A stretch of 64,000 nucleotides of DNA, from the NCBI GenBank assembly GCA_023260975.1, contig JALQTK010000001.1, positions 133,265 through 197,264 on the forward strand. The letters are read 5' to 3'. The stretch comes from Pseudidiomarina sp. (GTDB taxonomy: Bacteria > Pseudomonadota > Gammaproteobacteria > Enterobacterales > Alteromonadaceae). Each line of letters opens with the position of its first letter. Positions within the stretch are counted from its first letter, which is position 1. A program made the position numbers and the translations under genes. The notes below the pieces were generated by a model that was not told the origin of the DNA, made no database searches, and saw only the letters and a list, made by a program, of their open reading frames with translations. Below are positions 9,144 to 18,590 of the stretch, in pieces.

Positions 9144-10181
9144 TTATGGCTTGTCTGTCGCTTGTTGGTAAAGCTGCATAGCTAATTGCTGTGCACTATC
9201 ACGAATAACTGCTACCAGTGGATCGGTCGGGTCTTGGATCGCCAGTGGCACGCCGTCATCGAGCGCTGCGCGCATGCGTGCAGCCAGTGGCCACGCACCC
9301 AGTAATGGGATGCCCTCACGCTGCGCTACTGCGGCGCCGCCGCCACTACCAAAGATTGCCTCATGATGGCCACATTGTGAACATTCAAAATAACTCATAT
9401 TTTCAATCATGCCGGTGAGCGGAATACCAACCTTGCGAAACATCTCAATACCTTTTTCAGCATCAGCTAAGGCAACGGTTTGCGGCGTGGTGACCACTAC
9501 CGCTCCAGTAATCGGTAATTTTTGTGCCATCGTCAGTTGAATATCGCCTGTACCTGGCGGCATATCGATAATTAAATAATCCAGTTGCGGCCATTGGCTA
9601 TCACGAAATAATTGCTGTAACGCGGCACTGGCAACTGGGCCGCGCCAAATAGCAGGTGCGTTGGCTTCGGTTAAATAGCCCAGTGAGGTAACCCAAATAC
9701 CATGACGCTGATGTGGGATGATTTTATTCTGAGCGCTATACTGCAGTTTTTCATCGGCACCGCCGAGCATGGTCGGTAACGATGGTCCGTATACATCAGC
9801 GTCGAGCAGCCCAACCTTAGCGCCAAAACCAGCTAACGCCAGCGCCAGTTGCACACTGACTGACGACTTACCAACTCCGCCTTTACCCGATGACACCACG
9901 ATGATATTGCCATAGAGCAATGGTAACTCAGGCTGAGTATTGGCTAATTTGACGATCTTGAGCTGCAGTGACCAAAGGCATTGCGACAACACGGGGTCGG
10001 CGCGAAACGGTGCTAGAAAGCTCTCGTCGGCAGCAAATGGCAGGGTTAATAGCGCCTGTCGTTGACCACCATCATCAGTAACCTGCAACCATTCAAGTGG
10101 TAATTGGCCTTGCCAACCAGCAATACGCAAGCGCTCATAAGCAATCTTTATAGGATCCGCTGAAAACCACTTTTTAAACAT
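9144..10181 (-). CDS. apbC: Mrp/ApbC-family iron-sulfur cluster carrier ATPase
   Basis: This is a P-loop ATPase of the Mrp/NBP35 family that binds a [4Fe-4S] cluster at a dimer interface and passes it to target proteins. It has the deviant Walker [11 protein letters not shown], the [14 protein letters not shown] segment, [11 protein letters not shown] and the cluster-binding Cys-x-x-Cys in [10 protein letters not shown]. The N-terminal 95 residues correspond to the small DUF59-like domain but are divergent. The frame can be read from a TTG at 10184. The ATG at 10181, eight bases after GAGGG, is the better start and gives 345 residues. It is divergent from metG, as in E. coli, where mrp and metG are also back to back. 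Confidence 0.95.
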   Translation of the reverse strand: MFKKWFSADPIKIAYERLRIAGWQGQLPLEWLQVTDDGGQRQALLTLPFAADESFLAPFRADPVLSQCLWSLQLKIVKLANTQPELPLLYGNIIVVSSGKGGVGKSSVSVQLALALAGFGAKVGLLDADVYGPSLPTMLGGADEKLQYSAQNKIIPHQRHGIWVTSLGYLTEANAPAIWRGPVASAALQQLFRDSQWPQLDYLIIDMPPGTGDIQLTMAQKLPITGAVVVTTPQTVALADAEKGIEMFRKVGIPLTGMIENMSYFECSQCGHHEAIFGSGGGAAVAQREGIPLLGAWPLAARMRAALDDGVPLAIQDPTDPLVAVIRDSAQQLAMQLYQQATDKP

Positions 10182-10300
10182 CAAAAAAACCCTCGGTTAT
10201 GCCTCGGCTAAGCCGCATGATACGGTGAGTGTAGCTGGATTGCCAGCGGTGATTCAGGTACACTGCGCAGATATCTTTTTGCCGTTACATGGACCGCTCG

Positions 10301-12334
10301 ATGTCAGTTACTTCACGTAAAATTTTGGTTACTAATGCCCTACCTTATGCCAATGGCCCGATTCATATCGGCCATATGCTTGGCTATATCCAAGCCGACA
10401 TTTGGGTACGTTTTCAAAAATTGCGCGGCCACGAATGCCACTATGTATGCGCTGATGATGCCCACGGCACGCCAATTATGCTCAAAGCGCAGCAGTTAGG
10501 TATTGCGCCTGAGCAAATGATTGCGGACATGCAACAAGCACATCAAGCCGATTTTGCTGACTTTCAGGTGGCCTTTGATAACTATCATTCAACCCACAGT
10601 GACGAAAACCGTGCTTGTGCCGAACTTATTTATAAACGCTTGCGCAGTGCCGGTCACATTAAAACCAAGACCATCGAGCAACTATACGACCCTGAGCGCA
10701 AGATGTTTTTGCCGGACCGGTTTGTTAAAGGCGACTGCCCAAAATGTGGCGCTACCGATCAATATGGCGATAACTGTGATGTCTGCGGGGCGACCTATTC
10801 ACCCACTGAATTAAAAAATCCGCGCTCGGCGGTATCTGGTGCTACCCCAGAGTTGCGCGAATCAGAACACTATTTTTTTGATTTGCCCGCCTTCGAGCAC
10901 ATGCTCAAGGCCTGGACCCGCTCCGGATCGCTGCAAGATGAAATGGCGAATAAGCTCAATGAGTGGTTTGAAGCCGGCTTGCAGCAGTGGGATATCAGTC
11001 GCGATGCGCCCTACTTCGGTTTTGAGATCCCCGATGCCCCGGGAAAATATTTCTATGTTTGGCTGGATGCGCCAATTGGTTACATGGGTAGCTTTAAGAA
11101 CTACTGTGAACGCACCGGTGCGGCCGATTTTGACAGTTTTTGGCAGCCTGACAGCAACGCTGAGCTATATCACTTCATTGGCAAAGACATTATTTATTTC
11201 CATAGCCTATTTTGGCCGGCAATGCTCCATGGTGCCAATTTCCGTCAGCCGACCAACGTCTGGGCGCACGGTTTTATCACCGTAAACGGTACCAAAATGT
11301 CGAAATCAAAAGGTACCTTTATCATGGCGCGTACGTACCTGGATCATCTTGATCCAGATTACTTGCGCTATTATTTTGCTGCCAAGTTATCCAGCCGTAT
11401 TGATGATCTTGATCTCAATCTGACTGATTTCGCCCAACGGGTGAATGCAGATTTGGTCGGTAAAGTCGTTAACATTGCCAGTCGCTGCGCCAGCTTTATT
11501 AGTAAGAAATTTGCTGGTCGCTTAGCCGCGCAACTTCACGACACCAGTCTATTGGATGAATTTGAAGCCGCCGCTGATGGTATCGCCCAAGCTTTTGAAC
11601 AGCGCGAATTTAGCCGAGCTATGCGTGATATCATGGCACTCGCCGACAAGGCCAATGGGTATATTGCCGATAAAGAGCCATGGCAGGCGATCAAAGACCC
11701 TGCGCGTGCTGCTGAGGTGCATGAAGTTTGTTCGATTGGAATAAACTTATTCCGTATTTTAATGGTTTATTTGACTCCTGTGGTGCCGCAATTATCAGCC
11801 CGTGTACAAGACTTTTTGCAGGACCAATTTGTTTGGGATAGTTATAAAACACGGTTACTAGACCACCCTATTAAACCCTTCAAGGCGCTGTTACAACGTG
11901 TTGAAATGACTCAGGTAGATGCCATGATCGAAGATTCAAAGGCGCTCAACAACGCCGCCCCGGTAACGACTAGCGACAATTCTGAACTAGCCGCTGACCC
12001 ACTTAGTGCCGAAATAAACTATGACGACTTTGCCAAAATTGATTTACGCGTGGTGCGTATCGTTCATGCCGAACATGTCGACGGTGCCGAAAAACTGCTT
12101 AAATTGACCCTTGATCTTGGTGGCGAGAGTCGCCAAGTGTTTGCCGGAATTAAGTCAGCTTATCAACCAGAACAGCTGATTGGTCAACTAACCGTTATGG
12201 TGGCCAATTTAGCCCCACGCAAAATGCGCTTTGGTGTTTCTGAAGGTATGGTACTAGCGGCTGGTCCAGGCGGTTCTGAACTGTATATTTTGAACCCACA
12301 AGATGGTGCCAAAGCTGGCATGCGCGTGAAGTAA
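10301..12334 (+). CDS. metG: Methionyl-tRNA synthetase
   Basis: This enzyme charges tRNA-Met. It carries the class I signature HIGH in PIHIGHMLG, a zinc knuckle of paired Cys motifs ([18 protein letters not shown]), the KMSKS loop ([10 protein letters not shown]) and a C-terminal tRNA-binding dimerisation domain ([12 protein letters not shown] to the end), so it is the long, dimeric type. An in-frame ATG exists at 10289. The second ATG at 10301 gives [11 protein letters not shown], which lines up with the E. coli start MTQVAKKILVT and gives 677 residues, the same as E. coli, so I prefer it. Neither has a strong ribosome site. The stop overlaps the rlmI start by one base (TAATG). Confidence 0.98.
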   Translation: MSVTSRKILVTNALPYANGPIHIGHMLGYIQADIWVRFQKLRGHECHYVCADDAHGTPIMLKAQQLGIAPEQMIADMQQAHQADFADFQVAFDNYHSTHSDENRACAELIYKRLRSAGHIKTKTIEQLYDPERKMFLPDRFVKGDCPKCGATDQYGDNCDVCGATYSPTELKNPRSAVSGATPELRESEHYFFDLPAFEHMLKAWTRSGSLQDEMANKLNEWFEAGLQQWDISRDAPYFGFEIPDAPGKYFYVWLDAPIGYMGSFKNYCERTGAADFDSFWQPDSNAELYHFIGKDIIYFHSLFWPAMLHGANFRQPTNVWAHGFITVNGTKMSKSKGTFIMARTYLDHLDPDYLRYYFAAKLSSRIDDLDLNLTDFAQRVNADLVGKVVNIASRCASFISKKFAGRLAAQLHDTSLLDEFEAAADGIAQAFEQREFSRAMRDIMALADKANGYIADKEPWQAIKDPARAAEVHEVCSIGINLFRILMVYLTPVVPQLSARVQDFLQDQFVWDSYKTRLLDHPIKPFKALLQRVEMTQVDAMIEDSKALNNAAPVTTSDNSELAADPLSAEINYDDFAKIDLRVVRIVHAEHVDGAEKLLKLTLDLGGESRQVFAGIKSAYQPEQLIGQLTVMVANLAPRKMRFGVSEGMVLAAGPGGSELYILNPQDGAKAGMRVK

Positions 12335-13524
12335 TGAATGCAACTATTCACCTTCTTGCAGGTAAAGAAAAATCATTAAAACGGCTCCACCCGTGGATAT
12401 TTAGTGGCGCTATCGGCAAAGTCAAAGGCAACCCACAGAGCGGTGACACTGTGACCGTGCACAGCGCCGATGGCGACTGGCTCGGCTATGCTGCGTGGTC
12501 GCCACAGTCGCAAATTCGCGCGCGCATCTGGAGTTTTCAGCAAAACGATAGCATTGATGCGCAGTTTTTCTTACAACGCATTTCAGCCGCCAAAGTCCTG
12601 CGCGAGAGCTTAAATATTGCCAGTAACGCTTACCGTGTCGTCGCCGCAGAAAGCGATCAACTACCCGGAGTAACAATTGATAAATACGGTGATTGGCTCG
12701 TCTGTCAGCTGCTCAGCGCCGGTGCTGAACGCTGGCGCGATGCAATTGTTGCAGCGTTGCGTGCGCTGTATCCTGAGTGTGCGATTTTTGAGCGTTCAGA
12801 TGTTGATGTACGCAAAAAAGAGGGCTTGCCAGCGCTGGTGCAGTTGCTGCACGACAATGGCAGTGGAGCGCCTCCGACCACCTTATGGATTGAAGAAAAT
12901 GGTTTGCAATTAGGCGTCGACCTACAACAAGGACATAAAACCGGTTATTACTTGGATCAGCGTGATAGTCGTCAAGCCATGCGCCGCTATGCATCCGGTA
13001 AACGGGTCTTAAACGCTTTTAGTTACAGCGGTGGCTTTGGCTTGTTCGCAGCGGCAGCCGGCGCCAGTGAAGTAGTTAATTTGGATGTTTCTGCTGCTGC
13101 GCTCGAACAAGCTAGTGACAATCATCAACGCAATGGTTTTGCACCAGATACACTGAAGAATATGCAATTAGATGTGTTTGAAGCATTACGTAAGTTTCAT
13201 CATCAAGGTGAACGCTTCGACGTGATCGTGCTTGATCCACCTAAGTTTGTCGATAGCAAAGCCAATCTGATGAATGCCTGTCGCGGCTATAAAGACATTA
13301 ATCGCTTGGCGGTTATGCTATTAAAACCAGGTGGTACGCTGTTGACTTTTTCTTGCTCGGGGTTACTGTCAGGCGAGTTATTTCAAAAAGTGGTAGCGGA
13401 TGCCTGTTTAGATGCTAAACGACCCATGCATATTATTGAGCATCTGTTTCAAAGCGCCGATCATCCAGTGCGAACTAATTTCCCAGAATCACTGTATTTA
13501 AAAGGCTATGTGTTAAGGGGCTAA
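12334..13524 (+). CDS. rlmI: 23S rRNA m5C1962 methyltransferase
   Basis: This is a 396-residue SAM-dependent rRNA methyltransferase, the same size as E. coli RlmI. It begins with a PUA domain (HLLAGKEKSLKRLHPWIFSGAI, about residues 6-80). The linker region holds YGDWLVCQLL. The Rossmann methyltransferase core has VLNAFSYSGGFGLFAA (motif I), VIVLDPPKF and the C-terminal LLTFSCSG with the catalytic-type cysteine. RlmI methylates C1962 of 23S rRNA. Its ATG overlaps the metG stop, so translation is coupled. hinT starts two bases after its stop. Confidence 0.93.
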   Translation: MNATIHLLAGKEKSLKRLHPWIFSGAIGKVKGNPQSGDTVTVHSADGDWLGYAAWSPQSQIRARIWSFQQNDSIDAQFFLQRISAAKVLRESLNIASNAYRVVAAESDQLPGVTIDKYGDWLVCQLLSAGAERWRDAIVAALRALYPECAIFERSDVDVRKKEGLPALVQLLHDNGSGAPPTTLWIEENGLQLGVDLQQGHKTGYYLDQRDSRQAMRRYASGKRVLNAFSYSGGFGLFAAAAGASEVVNLDVSAAALEQASDNHQRNGFAPDTLKNMQLDVFEALRKFHHQGERFDVIVLDPPKFVDSKANLMNACRGYKDINRLAVMLLKPGGTLLTFSCSGLLSGELFQKVVADACLDAKRPMHIIEHLFQSADHPVRTNFPESLYLKGYVLRG

Positions 13525-13525
13525 G

Positions 13526-13891
13526 ATGACCACAATTTTCGATAAAATCATCGCTGGCGAAATTCCCGCAGATATTGTCCACGAGGACGAAATCAGCTTG
13601 GCCTTTCGCGATATTAATCCACAAGCACCAGTGCATGTGCTGATTATTCCAAAAAAGCCGATTGCCACCATCAACGATATCCAAGTGACCGATCGCGAAC
13701 TCGTCGGTCATCTTTACCTAGTGGCGGCTAAGCTCGCACAGCAGTTTGGAATTGCCGATAATGGCTATCGCGTGGTGATGAACTGTAACGCCGATGGCGG
13801 GCAATCGGTCTATCATATCCATCTGCATTTACTCGGTGGCATCACCATGGGTTGGCCACCATTTGCCAATCATCAACCCAAAGTCAACTAA
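13526..13891 (+). CDS. hinT: HIT-family purine nucleoside phosphoramidase
   Basis: This 121-residue protein has the histidine triad in YHIHLHLLGG near residues 97-106 and the HIT-family N-terminus TIFDKIIAGEIPADIVHEDE. HinT enzymes hydrolyse AMP-lysine-type phosphoramidates and aminoacyl-adenylates, which fits its place after metG and rlmI in a translation-related string. The gap to rlmI is two bases, and three bases separate it from the next gene, so all four plus-strand genes probably share one mRNA. Length is typical of the family. Confidence 0.95.
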   Translation: MTTIFDKIIAGEIPADIVHEDEISLAFRDINPQAPVHVLIIPKKPIATINDIQVTDRELVGHLYLVAAKLAQQFGIADNGYRVVMNCNADGGQSVYHIHLHLLGGITMGWPPFANHQPKVN

Positions 13892-13894
13892 CCG

Positions 13895-14716
13895 ATGACC
13901 ACAGAGTTAGTGCTGCGATTAAGTTGTTTTGTGCTGATGCTACTGGTCATGTTCGGCTGGGAAGCTTGGCGCCCTAAACGCCGGCCTAGTGCAGTAAAAG
14001 GCTGGCGCTGGCTGCACAATTTCAGTTTGATCGCAGTGGCTACAGTCATCGTACGGTTAATACTTCCGGCCGGCGCTGTTGGCGCAGCGCTGTGGGCCGA
14101 GAGTCAACAACTTGGTTTATGGCACTGGTTAGCAGCACCCTATTGGCTAGCTTTTATTGTTAGCCTGGTGCTACTCGATTTCGCCATTTATTGGCAACAC
14201 CGCGCTTTTCATGCCATTCCATGGTTATGGCGATTGCACCGAGTGCATCATGCTGATCCAGATTTCGATGTCAGTACCGGACTGCGCTTTCACCCGTTGG
14301 AAATCATCCTGAGTATGTTGATAAAAATTGCCGTGGTGGTGCTAATCGGTGCACCGCTATTGGCAGTCATCACCTTTGAGATCGTGCTCAATGCAACCTC
14401 ATTGTTTAATCATGGTAACGTGGCAATACCAGCGCGACTAGAGCGACCGCTTCGCTATCTGCTGGTGACACAAGAAATGCATCGCATTCACCATAGTCAA
14501 ACCATGCATGAAACGAATAGCAATTACAGCTTTAATCTATCGCTCTGGGATCGGCTGTTCAATAGCTATACCGAACAGGCTGAAGCTGGCTCTGATGGCA
14601 TTCGCATTGGCCTCAGCGACTATCCTGATCAACGCCAGACCACCCGCCTACCAGGTATGTTGATGATTCCGTTTAGCCGCCCTAGTGCCGACCTTCAGTC
14701 ACCCCCTAAGGTCTGA
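13895..14716 (+). CDS. Sterol desaturase / fatty acid hydroxylase-superfamily membrane protein
   Basis: This 273-residue membrane enzyme has about four membrane spans. The di-iron histidine boxes of the fatty-acid-hydroxylase superfamily are all visible: HRAFH (HxxxH, about residues 109-113), HRVHH about ten residues later, HPLEI, and the distal HRIHHSQTMHETN. The C-terminal SLWDRLFNSYTE is also a family signature. Such enzymes use O2 and a di-iron centre to hydroxylate or desaturate lipid chains or similar hydrophobic molecules. The substrate cannot be told here. It sits three bases after hinT. Its last 22 bases overlap the convergent end of the CDP-alcohol phosphatidyltransferase gene. Confidence 0.88.
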   Translation: MTTELVLRLSCFVLMLLVMFGWEAWRPKRRPSAVKGWRWLHNFSLIAVATVIVRLILPAGAVGAALWAESQQLGLWHWLAAPYWLAFIVSLVLLDFAIYWQHRAFHAIPWLWRLHRVHHADPDFDVSTGLRFHPLEIILSMLIKIAVVVLIGAPLLAVITFEIVLNATSLFNHGNVAIPARLERPLRYLLVTQEMHRIHHSQTMHETNSNYSFNLSLWDRLFNSYTEQAEAGSDGIRIGLSDYPDQRQTTRLPGMLMIPFSRPSADLQSPPKV

Positions 14717-15306
14717 TAGCCAGCGTATAATCGGCTTATGGTGGTGACCCAACAGAGTACAGCGAAGCTATAAGCAATCGGGTTAAACCACTGCGGCACT
14801 AAACATAGCAGGGTAAATACCACAATCGTTTCAAAACCCTCAGTCAATCCGCCCATATAATGCAGCGACTTGCTCGGATAACGCGGGTTATCGATACCGC
14901 GTTTACCGGCAATCGCCGCGAAAGCTAAAAATGTCGCTCCGGTGCCCATAAAGGTCAGCATCAGTAACCCAGCGGCAGCGCCATGCTGCGCGGGATTGGC
15001 CAACAAAAAGCCAAATGGCACGGCTGAATAGAAAATAAAATCAAGGCTAATGTCTAAATAGCCGCCGGCATCGGTTGCCCCCTGCTGGCGCGCAATAGCG
15101 CCATCTAAACCGTCGCCGAACCGATTCAATAAAATCGCGATCAGCGCCCATAAGTAGTGTCCATAGGCCAGCGCTGGAAGTGCTAACATACCAATCAGGA
15201 AACTCATCAAAGTGACTTGATTAGCCGTTAAACCGACACCGACCGCAACTCCTGCCAGTCGATTTAACGGCTTATTTAGTTGTTTTATCCACCATGGGTC
15301 AATCAT
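14695..15306 (-). CDS. ynjF: CDP-alcohol phosphatidyltransferase, YnjF-like
   Basis: This membrane enzyme has about five or six spans and contains the full CDP-alcohol transferase signature DGLDGAIARQQG...GYLDISLD (DxxDGxxAR...GxxxDxxxD). It should transfer a phosphatidyl group from CDP-diacylglycerol to an unknown alcohol. The frame is open to 15366, but the ATG at 15306 (MIDPWWIKQ) overlaps the YnjD stop by eight bases and gives 203 residues, matching E. coli YnjF (about 206). In E. coli the orthologue also lies at the end of the ynj cluster. Its place as the last gene of an uptake operon is unexpected for a phospholipid enzyme; the natural product is unknown. Confidence 0.88.
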   Translation of the reverse strand: MIDPWWIKQLNKPLNRLAGVAVGVGLTANQVTLMSFLIGMLALPALAYGHYLWALIAILLNRFGDGLDGAIARQQGATDAGGYLDISLDFIFYSAVPFGFLLANPAQHGAAAGLLMLTFMGTGATFLAFAAIAGKRGIDNPRYPSKSLHYMGGLTEGFETIVVFTLLCLVPQWFNPIAYSFAVLCWVTTISRLYAGYQTLGGD

Positions 15307-15958
15307 GGTTATGCCCCTTTGGCCACTCAAGCAATTGACAGTGCGGCGGAAAATCACTGCGATCATGACTCACGATAATAGCGCTGGTACCGATTTTGCT
15401 TAAGTACGCAAAAGTCCACTGGCGCATTCGTTGACGTAAATCACTATCGAGCGCAGCAAAGGGTTCATCGAGCAACAGCAACCGCGGTTGATTAATAACG
15501 GCTCGCAGCACCGCAATGCGTGCACGTTGGCCACCACTAAGTGCGGTTATTGGCTGCTGCGCCAGACCGGCTAGCTCAATTTGCTCAAGTCGCTGCATAA
15601 TCATGCTACGCTGCACTCTGGCTGCTTGCGCACGCACATGTGCTGGTAAGGCGATGCGCAGATTTTCAATCACCGATAAATGCGGGAATAATAAAAAATC
15701 TTGCCAAACAATACCGATCCCGCGCTGTTCAATAGCCTGCGTTGTTATGTCGACACCCGCCAACTCAATACTGCCCTGAACCAGCAGATGACTTTGTTGG
15801 TCACCCAATAGCCAGCGTAACCAGCTCGACTTACCGCAACCACTGGGGCCCATTACGGCCAATAGTTCACCCTGCTGAAGACTGATAGCTGGTAACCGAA
15901 TTTGACTTTGCGGTAGTGTTAAGTGCGCCTCACTAAGTCGTACATAGGCACTCGTCAT
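15299..15958 (-). CDS. ynjD: ABC transporter ATP-binding protein, YnjD-like
   Basis: This is the ATPase subunit of the YnjBCD-type importer. All functional motifs are present: Walker A GPSGCGKSS, signature LSGGQRAR, Walker B LLLLDEPFAALD and the H-loop IIVSHDRSD. The frame is open upstream to 16027, but the ATG at 15958 overlaps the permease stop as ATGA and gives 219 residues (MTSAYVRLSEAHL), close to the E. coli length of 217. Translation is therefore coupled to YnjC upstream. It overlaps the phosphatidyltransferase start by eight bases. Confidence 0.92.
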   Translation of the reverse strand: MTSAYVRLSEAHLTLPQSQIRLPAISLQQGELLAVMGPSGCGKSSWLRWLLGDQQSHLLVQGSIELAGVDITTQAIEQRGIGIVWQDFLLFPHLSVIENLRIALPAHVRAQAARVQRSMIMQRLEQIELAGLAQQPITALSGGQRARIAVLRAVINQPRLLLLDEPFAALDSDLRQRMRQWTFAYLSKIGTSAIIVSHDRSDFPPHCQLLEWPKGHNHD

Positions 15959-17529
15959 CGCTGCTCTCCCTCGGTAATTCGTTGTGGCCATGCTAACAGC
16001 ACCACAAAACATAATGCCAATAGCCATTGGCTGACCGCATAAATTGCTATGAGTTGATTATTCGCACCACTGCTATTGGCTACCAGTTCGCTGGTTAAAG
16101 TAGGCCAACGGCCGCCACCCATTAATACAATGGGTAAGTATTGCGCCATACTGACCAACCCAGCAAATACCCAGGCCAATAACAGAGGTTGTTTTATCAG
16201 CGGCCGCTTAGCCAACCACCAACTGCGCCAAAAGCCATAACCGTAACTTTGTAAGGTGGTGACATAACGTTGCTCGAAACGCCGTTCAGCCGGCGCTAAA
16301 ATCAGCGCAACATAGGCTGCACTAAAGGGAATTTGTGCGGCTACCAACGCCATACCATAGTGCCACCCACCGGCACCACTGGTGAGCAGCGCAAACACCT
16401 GTTGCCAGGCTAACAGCAAGGTAAGTTGTGGCACTAATAACGGTAGCAACAGCCACATCATCAGTGCGCTGATACGACCGCGCCGCTGCCATTCCAATAA
16501 CACCACCACCCAGATCAGGCTTATACTGGCAACCAGCATGGCCAGACCCGCACTATGAGCAAATAATTGCAGCAATTGAGGCAACTCTTGCTGCCAGCGC
16601 GCAAGGCTCCAGCTACTGGGCAACAGCTGCGGATAAAACCAACCTAACGCGGCACTCTGCGCAACGATGGCTAGCGCTGCCAGTAATCCAATGAGGCTGA
16701 TTAGAGTCGCTACGGGTAAACGCACCGTAGTGCCCTTTAAACGCGGCAAAAGTTGCCAAATAGTGAGCTTCTCTAGGGCCAAAATCAACAGCCCGGCGAG
16801 CGCTGCGAGTAACAATAAGGTGATTGCCCCATAGCTGGCAAAGAGTTGACTAGTCGGTTCAGCATCGAGCTGCCATTGCAGCACCTGAACCGCCAATGGT
16901 GCCGGAGTTTGTGGTGCGGCTAGCAGCGCCACATCGACCACACTCAGGCTATAAACAACCACAATCATCAGTGGCAAACGCATTCGCCGCAGCAACTCAG
17001 GCATCACCAATAACCACCAACTGCGTTGGCGGCTATAACCCAAACTTTGTCCGCTTAACAACCAGCGCTGCCATGGCATTTGTGCCAGCGCCCGCTGACT
17101 CATTAACCACAAAAATGGAATTTCTTTAAGCGCCAAAATCACCACAAAACTGACCAACTGTTGCCGATCAAAGAATTGCAGCTGCCAGCTCTCAGGCAGC
17201 AATCGCCATAACCAGCCATAGGGCGCTAATAACCAGAGTAAACCAATTGCCAACGCTAAGTGGGGTAAGGCGATCAGCTGCAATAACCTACAGCCACCAG
17301 CGGTGCTTGGTTGCACGCTAAGGATTACCAGCCAAGCAATCAGCATAATCGCAACAGCGATTAGAATTGACTGGCTAACCATTGTGCTAAGGCCGGGATA
17401 GTTCAGCCAACTAAACAATAACTGCGGTTGTTGCAGCAGTTGCGCGCCGATGTAACCAGCGAGCAGCAACCATGGCAGTACTAATACCACCAGCGCAACG
17501 CTCGTTCGCCACTGGCTGACCGTGATCAT
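15955..17529 (-). CDS. ynjC: ABC transporter permease with two fused membrane domains, YnjC-like
   Basis: This 524-residue inner-membrane protein has about twelve spans arranged as two repeated permease domains, as in ThiP/FbpB-type importers. Each half has a cytoplasmic loop of the EAA type that contacts the ATPase: residues near LLSGQSLGYSRQRSWWLLVMP in the first half and TTLQSYGYGFWRSWWLAK in the second. The ATG at 17529 (MITVSQW) overlaps the YnjB stop as ATGA. An upstream in-frame ATG at 17550 would extend into ynjB and is less likely. E. coli YnjC is about 511 residues. The substrate is unknown. Confidence 0.9.
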   Translation of the reverse strand: MITVSQWRTSVALVVLVLPWLLLAGYIGAQLLQQPQLLFSWLNYPGLSTMVSQSILIAVAIMLIAWLVILSVQPSTAGGCRLLQLIALPHLALAIGLLWLLAPYGWLWRLLPESWQLQFFDRQQLVSFVVILALKEIPFLWLMSQRALAQMPWQRWLLSGQSLGYSRQRSWWLLVMPELLRRMRLPLMIVVVYSLSVVDVALLAAPQTPAPLAVQVLQWQLDAEPTSQLFASYGAITLLLLAALAGLLILALEKLTIWQLLPRLKGTTVRLPVATLISLIGLLAALAIVAQSAALGWFYPQLLPSSWSLARWQQELPQLLQLFAHSAGLAMLVASISLIWVVVLLEWQRRGRISALMMWLLLPLLVPQLTLLLAWQQVFALLTSGAGGWHYGMALVAAQIPFSAAYVALILAPAERRFEQRYVTTLQSYGYGFWRSWWLAKRPLIKQPLLLAWVFAGLVSMAQYLPIVLMGGGRWPTLTSELVANSSGANNQLIAIYAVSQWLLALCFVVLLAWPQRITEGEQR

Positions 17530-18590
17530 TGTTGATAGCGCTCTAGCCATTGTTGCTCAAGCAGTTTAACCCAGCCCACGTGCGGCTCAGCTTGCGCGGG
17601 AAATACATGCTGTGGAGTATTGTCGTGGCTAAAGCGAATTACTGCCGCATCACCCCAGCCATCGGCTGCTTGCTTGCGCTGTTGCGCGGCTTCACTGAGC
17701 AAAAAATTAACGACTTGAAGTGCTCCCTCGGGGTTATTAGCAGCCTTTGGAATGGCTAGATAATGGCTATTGGTGATAGCGCGCTGACCAACCAATAGGG
17801 CTTTAATAGTGGCTGGCAAACGCTGATTACGCTGCGCGTTAGTTAGCTCCGAGGGATTAAAACTAACCGCGTTATCGAGCACGCCCTGGGCTAATAATTG
17901 CTGTTGTTGCGCGGCGCTGGCTGGGAACTCTCGTCCGCCGCGCCATAACAGCGGGTGCAACTGATCTAAATAGGCCCATAGCGGAGCCAATAGCTGTGCC
18001 TGCTGGGCAGCCTGTGGCGCTTGATATAACGCCCCATGATGCTGATTTAATTCGAGCAGTAACAGTTTCAGAAAGGTGGTGCCATGAAACTCGGGTGGTT
18101 TTGGGTAACTCAGCCGCCCTGGGTTGCTGTTGGCATAGTCCAGCAACTGCTGCGGCGACATACTGTTGGTATGCCCTAAGCCACGCACCAATAGGTGAAA
18201 TTGCCCTACCCCCCATGGTAATTCAAAGTCATCGGTAGCAATGCCAAAATCGTGCTGCCAGCCAAGTGAGGGGTCAAGTAGTGCGCTATTAGCTACCGCT
18301 GCGGAAAGATTTCCACGTAGCGCATTAGCGGCTTTCAATGCATGAAAATTTTCGCCATTCAACCACAGCAGATCGACCGCACTACGCTGCTGTTGCTGCT
18401 GGTTTTCGCGCAGTAATAAAGCGACCGTCTCACTAATATCAGCGACTTTCACATGTACCAGTTGAATGTCTTCTGCAGCTAATTGTTGTTCTGCCCAGCG
18501 TAGGTACTGATTAACCTCGTCGGAGCCACCCCAGGCATGAAAATAGACCTGCTGAACGCTGACTAGCGCCGCTATAAACCAAAGTTTCAT
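17526..18590 (-). CDS. ynjB: ABC transporter substrate-binding protein, YnjB-like
   Basis: This 354-residue periplasmic protein has a short signal peptide (MKLWFIAALVSVQQVYFHA). The mature part starts with WGGSDEVNQYLRW, a pattern I associate with YnjB, and contains the SYPKPPEFHGTTFLKLLLLEL ligand-domain segment. It belongs broadly with solute-binding proteins of the spermidine/iron/thiamine type (type II fold), but it lacks a diagnostic ligand motif that I can read. Its ATG overlaps the stop of the oxidoreductase gene as ATGA. It is somewhat shorter than E. coli YnjB (388). Candidate ligands are a metal chelate, a thiamine-like molecule or another small organic ion. Confidence 0.86.
   Translation of the reverse strand: MKLWFIAALVSVQQVYFHAWGGSDEVNQYLRWAEQQLAAEDIQLVHVKVADISETVALLLRENQQQQQRSAVDLLWLNGENFHALKAANALRGNLSAAVANSALLDPSLGWQHDFGIATDDFELPWGVGQFHLLVRGLGHTNSMSPQQLLDYANSNPGRLSYPKPPEFHGTTFLKLLLLELNQHHGALYQAPQAAQQAQLLAPLWAYLDQLHPLLWRGGREFPASAAQQQQLLAQGVLDNAVSFNPSELTNAQRNQRLPATIKALLVGQRAITNSHYLAIPKAANNPEGALQVVNFLLSEAAQQRKQAADGWGDAAVIRFSHDNTPQHVFPAQAEPHVGWVKLLEQQWLERYQQ

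Noticed and set aside
10839..11285. A 148-codon plus-strand frame inside metG
   Set aside because: Shifted frame of an intact, well-aligned metG; no start signal.
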